From positions 7,453,559 through 7,517,558 of the forward strand of contig CM022678.1 of assembly GCA_012295275.1 (NCBI GenBank): a stretch of 64,000 nt of DNA. The letters run 5' to 3'. The stretch's first letter is position 1; every line of letters begins with the position of its first letter. Made by a program: the position numbers and the translations under genes. Positions 1 through 21,144 of this stretch are shown here, one piece after another. Source of the DNA: Chrysomallon squamiferum. Taxonomy: Eukaryota; Mollusca; Gastropoda; Neomphalida; Peltospiridae. Under the pieces are notes generated by a model that was not told the DNA's origin, ran no database searches, and saw only the letters and a list, made by a program, of their open reading frames with translations.

Positions 1-2400
<2,400 letters not shown>

Positions 2401-2724
2401 ACCTCTCTCCACCTCATTATATACCACCTCTTTCTCTCGCCTCCCACTCTCAAATCACCTTTTTCAGTTTTGAATATTAAAGTTTTATAAATAATAAAGT
2501 GTTAGAACAGGTTTTGCCGGTCCCTACAACAACTTCTTGCCACTCGTTGCACACTCCGTCATACATCGGTTAACACGTACGTCAAACCAGCCCAGATGTA
2601 CAACTACGACGACTAAAAATAGCTCGGCCATTACCAGCGAAATAATAAAAAAAAATAAAAACATAGATCCCGAATCTGACACGCCTTCAGTTTCCATCAA
2701 GCCGTTTAATTTGCAGGATTCGAT

Positions 2725-8292
<5,568 letters not shown>

Positions 8293-8451
8293 ACTGCGTA
8301 ATGAACTAATTAGACTAGCAACAGCGAGAGAAACAGTGCTAGGTATATATGTAAAGACTGAGTGAATAAGATGACATTGTTAAAAAACAAAAAACAAAAA
8401 CAAAAAACCACATGAAGCAGTATGGATCTACACACAAATATGCACCGATAT

Positions 8452-8468
8452 GACGTATACGTCACGGA

Positions 8469-8499
<31 letters not shown>

Positions 8500-8510
8500 C
8501 CGTGACGTAT
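8452..8510. repeat. Hairpin built from TGACGT motifs
   Basis: TGACGTATACGTCA at 8452-8465 is a perfect palindrome. ATACGTCACGGAT (8457-8469) pairs perfectly with ATCCGTGACGTAT (8498-8510) across a TG/TA-repeat loop. The CRE-like half-site TGACGT recurs at 8511-8516. Confidence 0.7.
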
Positions 8511-8537
8511 CTGACGTATTCGTATCAAATAATAATA

Positions 8538-8612
8538 TGACTGGGATGTGTTTACATGACCCTCAGACTTGCTCATATATTTCTGATTTGTACTTAACCC
8601 GTTCACGCCCTC
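8538..8612 (+). repeat. Dispersed repeat, copy A
   Basis: Begins ATGACTGGGATGTGTTTACA and ends GTTCACGCCCTCA. A diverged second copy lies at 9281-9372. The two share the order ATGACTGGGA, TGTTTACAT, ACCCT, AGACTT, CTCATA, ATTTGTACT, GTTCACGCCCTCA. Neither encodes protein. Confidence 0.7.
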
Positions 8613-9280
8613 ATATACATACATACATACATACATACATACATACATACATACATACATACATACATACATAACATACATACATACATAGATAATGTAA
8701 ACACTCACAAATAACCTTCGGATGAAAACAAACAAACACACATACAAAAAACATACATTTCATACATACAGCCATATATACTTCCATATACTAATATTTT
8801 TTGTTTGTGCGTATGTGTGTGTATATATAAGTGTGTGTATAGATATACGTGTATGTAGCATGTGTGTTGTTTTATCACATGAACTAGATACAGTAAACAG
8901 GAGAACGCACCAGTCATAGCTCTTATGTTCTTATATATATATATGTATATATATATATAGTTTCATGTTAAAAACTGCAATTAATATTAAAACGTGTGTT
9001 AACTTCGTTTTTAATAAGAGAAACTAAAGAAACCACTATGCCGGTCATATTCCAAAAGAGACAACAACGATTATCTCCCTTAGCGTCACGTATTAATTTT
9101 GGGTCAAATAATAATAAAAAAAACAACAGCAAGGTAACGAAATATTGGCTACACTTAATCATTACCTCACTGTTTTTTCTTCCGCGTGTTCGTTTGTACG
9201 TTAACATCAACACTGACAAAACAGGAGGACAAAAAAGTAACGACCTGTTATTCATTTTGCTTGACGCTTTTGACGTAATA

Positions 9281-9372
9281 TAATGACTGGGACCTATCGA
9301 CGTGTTTACATAACCCTACAGACTTACTCATACATTTTTAATTTGTACTCAACGCCTGTTCACGCCCTCACC
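9281..9372 (+). repeat. Dispersed repeat, copy B
   Basis: Second copy of the unit at 8538-8612. It is immediately followed by a perfect small hairpin CGCCCTCA-CCGCC-TGAGGGCG (9363-9383), whose left arm is the end of the repeat. Confidence 0.7.
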
Positions 9373-9801
9373 GCCTGAGGGCGCATATTCATTACAGATA
9401 ACCACTTTTTTTTTATTTCGTTATAAAAATAATCAGATATAGGATAACCAAGAATAGATGTATTTTGTAATAGGCTGTTTTGTGTTTTCATTTACTTTCT
9501 TTTCATTTTTTTTTTTTTTTTATTAGTTTATTTTCTATTATTATTATTATAATTTTTTTTTTTTTTTTTTTTTTTTTTTGGCTTATGTTCAACACACACA
9601 CACACACACACACGCACGCACGCACGCACGCACATTTTTATTTTTATTATTACTGATAGCCAACGGCGGCTCCTGAATTCCTGCGTAGGAGAAAATTAAG
9701 GTGACAATCTGAGTTTAACAGTGGCAAGGATACCTGTCTCAAAGCTGTCTAACTTTAGATTATATAACTACCAAACAGACTTTACTTAGATTGCAAATTA
9801 C

Positions 9802-9839
<38 letters not shown>

Positions 9840-9863
9840 TAATTATTATTGTTATTATTGTTG

Positions 9864-9907
<44 letters not shown>

Positions 9908-10467
9908 TTATTATTAATATTATTGTTATTAGTGTTGTTATTATTATTATTTTTATTATTAATATTATTGTTATTATTGTTATAATTATTATTATTATTA
10001 TACATTATAATTATTATAATTGTGTAATTTTTATTTTATTTATTATTATTATTTTATAATTTTTCTCAAATATTAGCTGTTTATAAAGTGTAACAGAGAT
10101 AATAAGCTTGCTTTCTGTTATTGAATATGTTGTGTGTGTATATATAATTATATATATATATTTAAAATTATTTTGTTATGAAATTATTAAATATACTTCG
10201 TTATTAAATTTTATAAATTGTTAAATAACACTGTACATCGCATTAACATGTAGTTTGCGATTTCGGCTAATATATTTAAATAACATGATTTAATTAAAAT
10301 ACATTTTGTTTATTTGTTTGTATTATTTTTAAGTATAAATTTTATTCTATTTCTACTCTAACTATCTCAGTTTGCCTCCTCCTGTTTGTGACTTTATAGT
10401 TATCTTCATAACTCTGGGGGTGGGTTATGTCGTATTTGCACTCTCTTTTTTATATTTTGTTTTGTCC

Positions 10468-10547
<80 letters not shown>

Positions 10548-12167
10548 GTCTGTGTGTGTGTGTGTGTGTTTGTGTGTGTGTGTCATATTCTCACTATAGA
10601 AGAAGAAGAAGGACAACAACAACAAAAAAACAAAACAGCAACATCAATAACAGAACAACAACAACAAAAAAAGACTGCACGAATGGGAAATGAGAAAATT
10701 TACGTATTTCAGTAGTTAAATATATAGCATATAGCTTCCTCTTCTTTACTTTTTTTATTTCTTCTTTTTTTTAGTTTGATCTCATAATTAATTAATGACC
10801 ACCTTAAACTATTATTATATTCAGGTTTACTTGCAGAATGATAAAACCATACAATATTAACGCTTAACCATTCACTATGCTAAACTAACATAGAATAATA
10901 AAAGAGAAATGTTCGTTCAAATATATGTACGTATGTATGATATAAACAAGAATTTATTATGTTCAACAACAATTTTAACAGGTAATGTAGGGATTAAAAT
11001 GAAAGTTTCGATTAATGATACTGCGGTAAATGAATTTCGCTCTGAACGATTAGAAAATTATAAATTAAAATGAATGGAATAAATGAAATAAATAAATCAA
11101 AATAAATAAAGAAAGAAATAAAGAAAGAAGAAAACAGAATAAACTTATAATACTGAATAGTTATTTTACTTACCAACAGACCAAATTCATGACTCCATTG
11201 TAGTGACGTCATCCAATTGCATGGTTACAAAGACTCTGGGTTTACACGTCAGGTAGATTATTATCGAGACTCGTCTGTGATTTTTATTATTTATTTTTAT
11301 TTTTTAAATTTTTATTTATTCTTTTCTAAAAATCAGAAGAAGATTCAACGAAATATCAACTAAATAGGAACAAAAATTATTAATGCAGAATTATATTTAT
11401 TGAGTCATGCATTCATTTCTCTATATTATTTGTGTTAACTGTACAATATCTACTTTCATTGTATCTGTTTTCAGGTAGGAGATATTATCGACTGTAGGAG
11501 ATTTCGATTATTTTCGACATAAAACTTACACCGATTATAATAAAATAATAATAATAACGTTTGAATTAATATATTTAATTTTAATTTAAAAAAAAAATTA
11601 TACGGTATATTTCATTTTACTTGCAGCTCAGCATGATTGCATATTTAATATTTAATTTTATTTAATTATAAATAAATGATTTATTTCCTGTCATTTTTTA
11701 TTTTATTCATTATTGTTTTAGTACACTTATTTCCAAAATATACTTATTATTATTATTATTCTAATTATTATTTTATTATATATATATATATATATACTGC
11801 CAGATTTTTAAACAAATTTATACAGCTGTATTTCATACTAACTCTCTCTCAAAAAACACTAACATTTCAAACAAGAAACCTATATTTCGTTTCTCGTTTT
11901 TTTCTTGCATTATGTGTACCACTGCCTGTTATTGGCCCTCTACGTAACCAGTGATTATTTGGCACTGCCACAATATACTATTGTTTTCTAGTAGATATAG
12001 TAATACGCTATTCTGATCATACCCTTCTTAGCAGTCCGGCTCCAAACAGGCTAATAGAGAAACCCGAGTAACGTAATTCTTAACAGTAACTGGAAACATA
12101 TTCATTCGATACAGGATCAGCTAACAGTGTCAAGAGTATGTGCATGTCTATGTTTGTGTGTGTGTGG

Positions 12168-12260
<93 letters not shown>

Positions 12261-12370
12261 TCCATTATACGAATGTGTGATATTGCTACGCTGTTTGTAA
12301 ATGAATATTCATTTATCCTGCCACGTTTTTCTGTCATTTTTCTTTCTTTGATCTTCATTTTTTTTAATTT

Positions 12371-12411
<41 letters not shown>

Positions 12412-12790
12412 GCATCTTATAGTATTACAATCAAAATTGTTATCATCATTTTTTCGTTTTTTTTGATTCACTAATACTAATAATTTTATTACTATCGCTG
12501 CCTAAAATATACCGTTACTGTTACTGCTACTATTACTATGCTACTACAGTAATACTACCGCTGTTGTTGGTACTATTGCTACTAGTACTATTATTATCAC
12601 ACAACAACTAATGACAGTTTTATCAATACACGTGGCACCATTTCAAATATACTGTTAAGCAGGGTGGACTGATGTGCTATATGAAGCATTAACATATCAA
12701 CACTGGTTTATTCTACAACATATTGCTCAATAAACCGAAAGAGAAACAACAAAAAAAGAATAAAAACAGATTTAAACTATCTGGCTCGCC

Positions 12791-13219
12791 ATGGCTGAAA
12801 ATCGACAGAGACTTAACGACGTCTGGTCCGTTGAAAACGATTTCAGATGTTGCAGTAGTTGTAAAAACAAGACTTCGTTTCCCTATTACAACGACAACTA
12901 CGACGACGACGAAGATAAGAGCATTGTTTTGAAACAGACCGACCAGGTGGAAATGGTGGGAATGCAAACCACAGGAAAAAAGACGTTTGCGAGCAAATAT
13001 CATCTGCCAGTGCAGAGTGACGCGCGTAAGAACAAGATACAGCCAGGGGATGCGACGACGGAGTTTACCGAGGGAGTTCCTAAAGCAAGCAGTGTCCCAA
13101 ACTTCGTCAAGCTGCTGTGTCCAGATACGGAGATTGACGAGCGTGACCGATCGGGAGGTACAGAGGACGAGACGGACGGACAAAGAAGAATGAGGAATGT
13201 TATGCATCTGGATGACTGG
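12791..13219 (+). CDS. Possible 5' coding exon (unknown, perhaps alternative first exon of the channel gene)
   Basis: The ATG at 12791 has a strong context (GCCATGG) and an in-frame TAA 15 bases upstream of it. The frame stays open to a TGA at 13238-13240 and is much more GC-rich and compositionally complex than its flanks, unlike the repeat-derived frames around it. The product has an aromatic/acidic patch (YYNDNYDDDEDKS), is highly polar with no membrane segment, and ends MHLDDW before a possible GTTTGT donor at 13220 in phase 2. The first channel exon at 24029 also ends in DDWF and in phase 2. The sequence may therefore be an alternative N-terminus of the channel. It could equally be a single-exon 149-aa orphan ending at 13240, or use an earlier donor at GGGAG|GTACAG. 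Confidence 0.45.
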
Positions 13220-13240
13220 TTTGTGTTCTTGATTTCATGA

Positions 13241-14676
13241 CGTCATTAGTTGTTTTTCGTTTCATGCAGCGGTTTAGCTGAATAATAATAATAATAATAA
13301 TAAATAATAATAATAAAAATAATAATAAATTATAATAATAATAATGTTACAGTAATAATAATAATTACAACAACAATAACAATAATAATTATAATAAAAA
13401 AAAATAATAATGATAACAGTTACAGTAATAATAATATTTAAAACTATAACAATAATAATAACAACAATAATAATCATAGTAAAAATAATAATAACAACAA
13501 CAGTAATAATAATAACTAACAACAACAATAATAATACACTTTTAATGTGTATTTACGTAAGCATGTATAATTTTACATTAATATGTGAGTGGATGTATAT
13601 TTTTTCTCTATTTATCGATTATATGGAAATGTGATATAAATGGACTGTATTAGGTGGAACATATATAACAGGCGCCATATTTATTATTATTAATTTTTTT
13701 AAATATATAATAATGTACATATATATATATATATTTTTTATCCGAGCGTATATTTGTTTAGTTTTCTCTCTGTGTGTGAAGAATGTATACAGAAAACGTC
13801 TTCTTGTTTAGAGATATACACATATTAAAAATAAAAATAAAATAAAATAAATAACAAATAAATAAATGAGAAAATCCTTTCCACTTCAATTGTTAACTAG
13901 AAAGCAGAACAGTTGTGAAATTAAATATAAACCCTTTCAGATGAAGACTGAAAAATTATAATTTACACTTTAAAACGACCTCATATTTTTGAAAAGTAGG
14001 CCCTAAATCGCGAAATATATTCAAAACTGACGTTGATACGTAACCTATTTCTTTAAAATGCCTTAAATCAGTTTATTTTGCAGCCCGAATGTTTAAGTTG
14101 TTCTATTATTTCACACCAATAACAGCTGAATGTGATACAGTTTTAAAAGAAAATTAATTGTTTCGAAAAAAGACTTTAATGTGGTTTGTATAATATATAA
14201 TTTTTGTCAAAACCAACGCAATCAAGTAAAAGCGTCAACGGTTATTCCCCTTTAAAGAATGTCCAAACGGAAGTTAACAAAATTTTCGCCAAGTGGCTTC
14301 ATAGTTCCATCGTTGTTGTTAATTTTCGACAAAAGGTATGACATTTTTTTGACAGGAAAAAGTATAAAATAGTACATAATGGCATGCACTCGTTAAAAAT
14401 GTTCATTGCACGATAATTAATACTGCCAGTGTTTAGACTGGCATCCGTAGCTCTGACTTAAGCGCTTCGACTCGGATTTGAGCTGAGCTGAAGAGCCATG
14501 TGTCTCCATCCTCTTGACAATTTCTGTCTGTATTTAATTAATTAATTTATTTATTTATATTATTTATTATTTATTTTATTTTATTTTATTTTTTTTTTTT
14601 CTTCATTTTTATTTTTTTTTTTTTTTTAACTAATCTCTTTTGGTTTAGTATTACTTGATATTAATTTTCGTAAATA

Positions 14677-14707
<31 letters not shown>

Positions 14708-15008
14708 ATACGTTGAGTGGAATTGGATGATTTAATCATTAATCATGAATGATAAAATGTCTAGAACAATCTTATTAACGTTTAAGGTTACAGATTAAAA
14801 GCATTTTGTTGTTTGACATCTAATTTATAATTCAAGATCGTAACAGATAAGATAAAAAGAAAGAAAAAAAAAAAAAAAAAAAAAAAAAAAAGGAAACTAA
14901 GAAATAATCTAACAGGGTAAACTGCTTAAAACTACATTTAAATAAAATAACGTTGTGATACATCATTTACTACGTCATGGATTGTTGACATCTGCATGTC
15001 AAAACGTT

Positions 15009-15050
<42 letters not shown>

Positions 15051-15533
15051 ACACAGACATAAACCCACACAAAAGTCATGAAATATATGTATATGTAAAC
15101 ATATAAATATATATATATTTATATATATATATATATTTACACACACCTACATACACACACCTGTAACTGAACCACTGCCCTACATCAATCATTTCTACCT
15201 GTACATACTTGTACGTCCTTTGACACGATATTGATTGTCAGTTACTGCTGGGATTGTCTCGGTATTTAAACAGTAAATCAAAGTTGACCTCTGCGTTCAG
15301 GATCACAGCTTATTACACAATACAAAAGCACATGTATAGGTTTGTCAATCAGTGTATACTCGCCAAAACAAAGTAAGGACCTTTTAATGTTGAAGAAGTG
15401 ACCAGGCTGAATTCAGTTGTTTGAAACCTGCAAATAGTTTGTATCTCTTGGGTAAGCTTTTTTATATTTATTGTTATGAATTGTTAAAGTAGGGGTGCAA
15501 GGTATAAAAGAATGTGTGTGTGTGTATGTATGT

Positions 15534-15573
<40 letters not shown>

Positions 15574-15839
15574 CATATATATATATATGTAATGTATTAA
15601 GTACTGAGTATGTTTTTTGGTTAAAGTGTCAACTTGACCATAATTTTTTGTTGATAATAATCATTTTTATCTTTTGTTTTGTTTCTTCATCTTTTGCTAT
15701 TTTAAAATTCTCTTTTTTTTTTTTTTTTTTTTTTCTCTCTTTTTCCAATTATTATTATAATTATTAGTGTTTTAATATTAATATCATATATGTTTAAATG
15801 TTCAATAATAATAATGAAAATTATTATTATTATTATTAT

Positions 15840-15898
<59 letters not shown>

Positions 15899-16604
15899 TC
15901 ACCATAATAATAGTATTATTATTATTCACCATATATAAAATTTCTTCTGATTTATGAACAGTTTTTCTTATCTAAATTTATGTCTGAATTTAATAGATAA
16001 ATAAATGAATATACTAACACATAAGTAAATAAATAAATAAATAAAATACAAAGAAGTAAAACAAATACATTTTAAAAAGTAATTAATATAACAATTAATA
16101 AACAACATAAATAAATAAAATTATGGATAAATAAATGCATAAACAAAGAAATAAATTATTTTCTAAACCAAATGGAAATAAATAGAAAACACTAATAAAC
16201 AAAGAAACAAACCAACTATTAAAAAGAATCTAAATAAAAATTGAACAAAAACAGAGCAAAAACAATAACACAAACCATTTTCATTAAAAAAAATAAATCA
16301 TCATACCAAAAAAAAGAAAAGAAAAAAAATCGTGAAAAAAGTATACACCCTAGCTGCTCCCTAACTTATTTTGATCAGTATAGACGGAGCCTAAAGGCTA
16401 GAACACTCAGTAGCTACTACAATAGCTGATGAACTGACATCTCTCAACAGAGCAAGGATTTCTGTAGCTAATTCAGGCGAGAAAGGTCAGTTCTTTATTT
16501 CAGTAATGCACAGGACAATGTCAGAGTTTGTTTGTTAAAGAAACACCACACCTTATGTTTTTATGATTAACTCCTTTCAGCTCAGTTGTGTTACAAGCTT
16601 TTTT

Positions 16605-16644
<40 letters not shown>

Positions 16645-17096
16645 GTTGTGGTTGTTGTATTGTTCTCTGTTACATGAGTGTTATTGCATTACGAAACCAG
16701 AAACCAAAACCAAAACCAAGCCATTTGTTGCTTTAGGTAAGTAACGTGTGATTTGAATAGGTTAATTAACTTGTTAATTAGATATTCGAGATATTAATTA
16801 AATAATAGAGTCGTTACTTTCACATTAGTGTTGTTAAGTAGATATCTGAGTTATTAATTAAGTATTTAAGCTGTTAATTAGGTATTAGATTTATTAATGA
16901 AATATTTAAGTTGTTAATTAGGCATTTGATTTATTAATTAGATGTTAGTGGTTTTAGTTAATTATTAGAATTGTTAATTAATGTTATTATTAGAGTTTTT
17001 AAATTACAAATTACAGGTATTAATTAACAGTTTATGTTAATGAAGGTTGAGATTAGGAACTTGTAATTTATATTCCTTATGTTGTGGTATCTTTTT

Positions 17097-17131
<35 letters not shown>

Positions 17132-17437
17132 TGTTCCCCATTTATTTATTATATTTTTATTATTTTTATTTAGGAATGAGATTAGTGGATATTTTCTTTA
17201 TTGCTAGTTATCACTGTTACTGTTATGAATACTACTTTCACTCTGCAGTTACTAATATCATTTTTAACTACTACTATTATTACTACTTCTCTACTATTAT
17301 TATGATTACTATAACTGATATTGCTGTAATAATATTAATATCAAAAATCAGTACTATAGCAAGACCTACAAGAATATCTTCTTCTTCTTCTTATTATTAT
17401 TATTACTATTATCTTCTTCTTCATCATCATCTTCTTC

Positions 17438-17493
<56 letters not shown>

Positions 17494-17543
17494 TTCTTCT
17501 TCTTCTTCTTAGTATTATTATTATTATCTTCTTGTTCTTCTTC

Positions 17544-17588
<45 letters not shown>

Positions 17589-18049
17589 TTCTAGTTCTTC
17601 TTCTTAGTATTATTATTATTATTATCTTCTTCTTCTTCTTCTTCGTCTTATTGTTGTGTTGTTGTTGTTGATGTTGTTGTATTGTTGTTACTGTTAACAC
17701 TGTGGTATTAAGTTATTAAGTGGATGCCAGATGCATCCTGTTGATGCCATACACTGATTACTGTGAACAGAGAACCCGTAATTAATTTAAGTGAGTCTGT
17801 GTGTGCATGATTTCATTAACCTTTATTGGATTACGTACACACACACACATATTAATCACATTACTATGTAAGTATTTACTGGTTCATGTATGTGCATATG
17901 TGTGTGTATGTGTGTAATATATTATTTGCATGCACAGCATGTCTGTCTGCATCCTGTTTTATATATATATATATATATATGTATATACATATGCACACAG
18001 ATCCATACATACACCCATACATAGATATATACATATATATGTGTGTATG

Positions 18050-18106
<57 letters not shown>

Positions 18107-18619
18107 TTTTTGATATAGTTATTAATATATTTATATTTATGCATTAAAACTCACATGCACACACACACAAAATACACACACTCAACACACACAGCCACAC
18201 ACACAACACACACACACACACATAACACACACATACAGACACACACACACACACACACAGCAGAAACACACACAGACAGACACACACTTACTTTTAGTGT
18301 GACTAAAAAACATTTCATCACTTGTGACAGAGTGTATCTCATGACTTTTTCTGACCGGCTGTTTAATGTGATCTTGTCACTTGTCTTTCTTTTTTTTAAA
18401 TTCTTTTAACTCTTTTTTTACTTCTTCTTCTTCACAGCTAAACTGAAAGGAATGTGAGATGTATTACGTGTCTGTTACGTATGTGACTGAGTGTGGTAAT
18501 TTATACAGACCTACGTGTGTGTGTGTGTGTGTGTGTGTGTCTGTGTCTGTCTGTGTCTGTGTGTGTGTGTCTGTGTGTGCGTGTTTGTGTGTGTGTGTGT
18601 GTGTATATGTATATATATG

Positions 18620-18662
<43 letters not shown>

Positions 18663-19867
18663 GTATGTATATATTAGGCAGTAGAATTAAAATGTATATG
18701 TTTATGCTTTATGTATTGGTCTGTGTGTATATGCATATGTGTGTGCAGGAATATATATATATAAAATAAAATTATGTATGTGAGTGTGTGTATCTTAGTT
18801 TGTGACATTTCATAGTTTCAACACACATAAACACACACACACACACACACAAAACACAGAAAATATATACATGATAAGATTTCCATTCCATTTTAATGTC
18901 TTTCTTCACTGTGTGTGTATGTATGTGTGCATGTATATGTATATATATGTGTGTGTGTGTGTGTTGTTTGTGTATATGTCTGTAGATATGTATATGTACA
19001 CGTATACATACATAGGTATGTATGTTATGTATGTATGTATGTATGTATATTATGTTTTAGCTTATTTCTTTAAAAAAAAAAAAACTGTTCTAGTATTCTT
19101 ATCAAGGCTACTAGAGCAGACATCACTATCTGGTTACAAAAAAAATCTGCACTTTCCTGACAAAACTCAAACTTCAAAAACCAGAATTAATTATCAGTTT
19201 TCACTTCTTTTCAACATTACATAACAACACTGATGTAATAATTGCATTAACTTTTATCTGTTAACAAAATAAATTAATCAAACAACTTTATTCGCTAACG
19301 TTATCTCTTTCCATCAAACCCAATTTGCAATCATCCCTCCACCAAAACCCCTCCCACCTCTTTATTTACCTGTGAAGTACACCTGTGATGAACACCTGAA
19401 TACTCTTTATCTGAATCAGATATCCAAGACATTGTTCTCACCTGTAGATTTCATGATAAAGGTAAAAGCCACTTTGTAGCTGTTAAGAATTTCTATTTTT
19501 GTACCAGTTATGTAAAAGGACTTTTTTTTTATTCTGGAAGCTGTTAGTAGTAAATTATTTCTTTCTTTTCTTTTTCTTTTCCCCCTTTTTATAAATTTAA
19601 AAATTTTTATTTATTTATTTTGTTTATTGACATTTTTATTATTATTTTTTTTTTAAATTTTAAAAATTTTTGGACAACATTCAGAAAACCTTTTATGAGC
19701 ACTGTTTTTCATTTTTTTTTTCATTTTTATTTAATTAAACATAGTGAAGTCTTTCCAGACTGAGTTAGTGTAAAATTTATCTTATCCTCAGTCTGTTAGG
19801 ACTTTTTGATATGAAATGATGTGCATAAAAAACAAAAATGTCATTTCTGCATCCTTTTACACTTTAC

Positions 19868-19933
<66 letters not shown>

Positions 19934-20588
19934 TTCTGTATTATTAGAAGAGAAGATCATGGATCTCTAAAGTTCCGGAGTTGAGTTGGAACGGGTTAAA
20001 TATGCTCTGGCCAACATTAAGCACACATTTCAGTCCTTCAAAACTGTACATACAAACATTCACAGAAATCACAATAATAATAATAATATAAACATACACA
20101 CACATGCACACACCTACATACTTTTATATCCATAATCATGTATGTATGCACATGTATCTGTGTGTGCATGCTTATTTGTGTATGTATGTGTGTGTGTGTG
20201 TGTGTGTGTGTATGCATATACATACATATATGTGTGTGTGTGTGTGTGTGTGTATGCATATACACACACAATGAGAGAGATACACACATAATAATATATA
20301 TGTGCATACATATATATATAAATTAAAAACACACTTGTATCCATAAAACATTTAATTTATTACTGTGTCCTTTTTTCTCTTGCCATATCAGAAACATAAA
20401 ATGGAAAAAAAAACTTTATTAAAGAGATAAATATTCATATTTGCATAAACACAGCATATTCATAAGCACAGTACAGCCATGTTCCTCAGTGGGTTTAACA
20501 CAGGACTGGGAAGTGCTAGGTCATCAGATTAAATCTACACAAACGTGTGTTTGTAGTCAGTGGAAGAAAATGATTTTCAAATGTTTTC

Positions 20589-20643
<55 letters not shown>

Positions 20644-20710
20644 GGTATATAGGTATAAATGTGTGTGTATGTGTGTTAATATATGTTGTGTATGTATGTG
20701 TGTGTGTATG

Positions 20711-20762
<52 letters not shown>

Positions 20763-20838
20763 TATTATACCAATAATATTAAACAATAACATTAGCTGTA
20801 TTGCAAATCTTACAAACACTTTTCTGTATAAGGATAAT

Positions 20839-20895
<57 letters not shown>

Positions 20896-21140
20896 ATCAT
20901 TATCATCATCATCACCATCGTCGTCGTCGTCTATTAAAACTATTACAAGTAAAAATCTCTTACATCCAAGCACTCTGACTTAATGGGTCTCACTCCACAG
21001 ATATTTTAGCAGTTTCTTATTATCATCATCAGAAACATCTGATTACTCCAGACTCTGTACATACTTGCATCAGAGGAAGGGTAATTTTGGCACAGCTTTG
21101 CTAATTGTTATTGTTAACAGCTGTTGTCAGTGTCTTCTAG
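13241..21140. other. Intergenic or 5' intronic repeat-rich region
   Basis: No gene recognised. Main contents: AAT/AAC trinucleotides (13280-13530), T-runs (14580-14705), an A-run (about 14863-14891), CA/TA repeats (15012-15137), GT (15531-15571), TTA/GTA (15820-15898), a 20-odd-bp GTTAATTAG repeat (16760-17000), TTA/TTC tracts (17380-17645), TA (18055-18103), CA/GT tracts (18160-18660), TTA (19868-19933), GT/CA (20170-20260), GT (20595-20641), GA (20722-20758) and CA (20840-20892). The part 13.9-14.5 kb and 15.18-15.45 kb is complex unique sequence with no coding signal seen. Confidence 0.75.
16755..17005 (+). repeat. GTTAATTAG minisatellite
   Basis: Roughly ten degenerate copies of a unit of about 21 bp around TTGTTAATTAG followed by an ATTTGA/ATTAGA variant. 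AT-rich; no frame. Confidence 0.65.
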
Positions 21141-21144
21141 AGTT

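Larger units (their letters stand above)
8293..12790. other. Intergenic region after the oxidase gene
   Basis: No gene recognised. Contents: the TGACGT hairpin (8452-8510), CATA repeats (8620-8690), a duplicated unit of about 90 bp (8538/9281), a CA/CGCA tract (9595-9632), AAT repeats (9809-10005), (CT)n followed by TG repeats (10471-10582), (GA)n (12179-12258) and a long T-run (about 12370-12402). Open frames at 8996-9283 resemble no family I know. Confidence 0.75.

Noticed and set aside
2537-2724. Open frame upstream of the oxidase start codon
   Set aside because: It does not begin with ATG and its phase at the 2729 donor does not fit the exon 2 acceptor; it is better read as 5' UTR.
8996-9283. 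Overlapping frames on both strands (about 95 codons each)
   Set aside because: Opposite-strand overlap, Lys/Asn-rich translation and position inside a repeat-flanked block argue against a gene.
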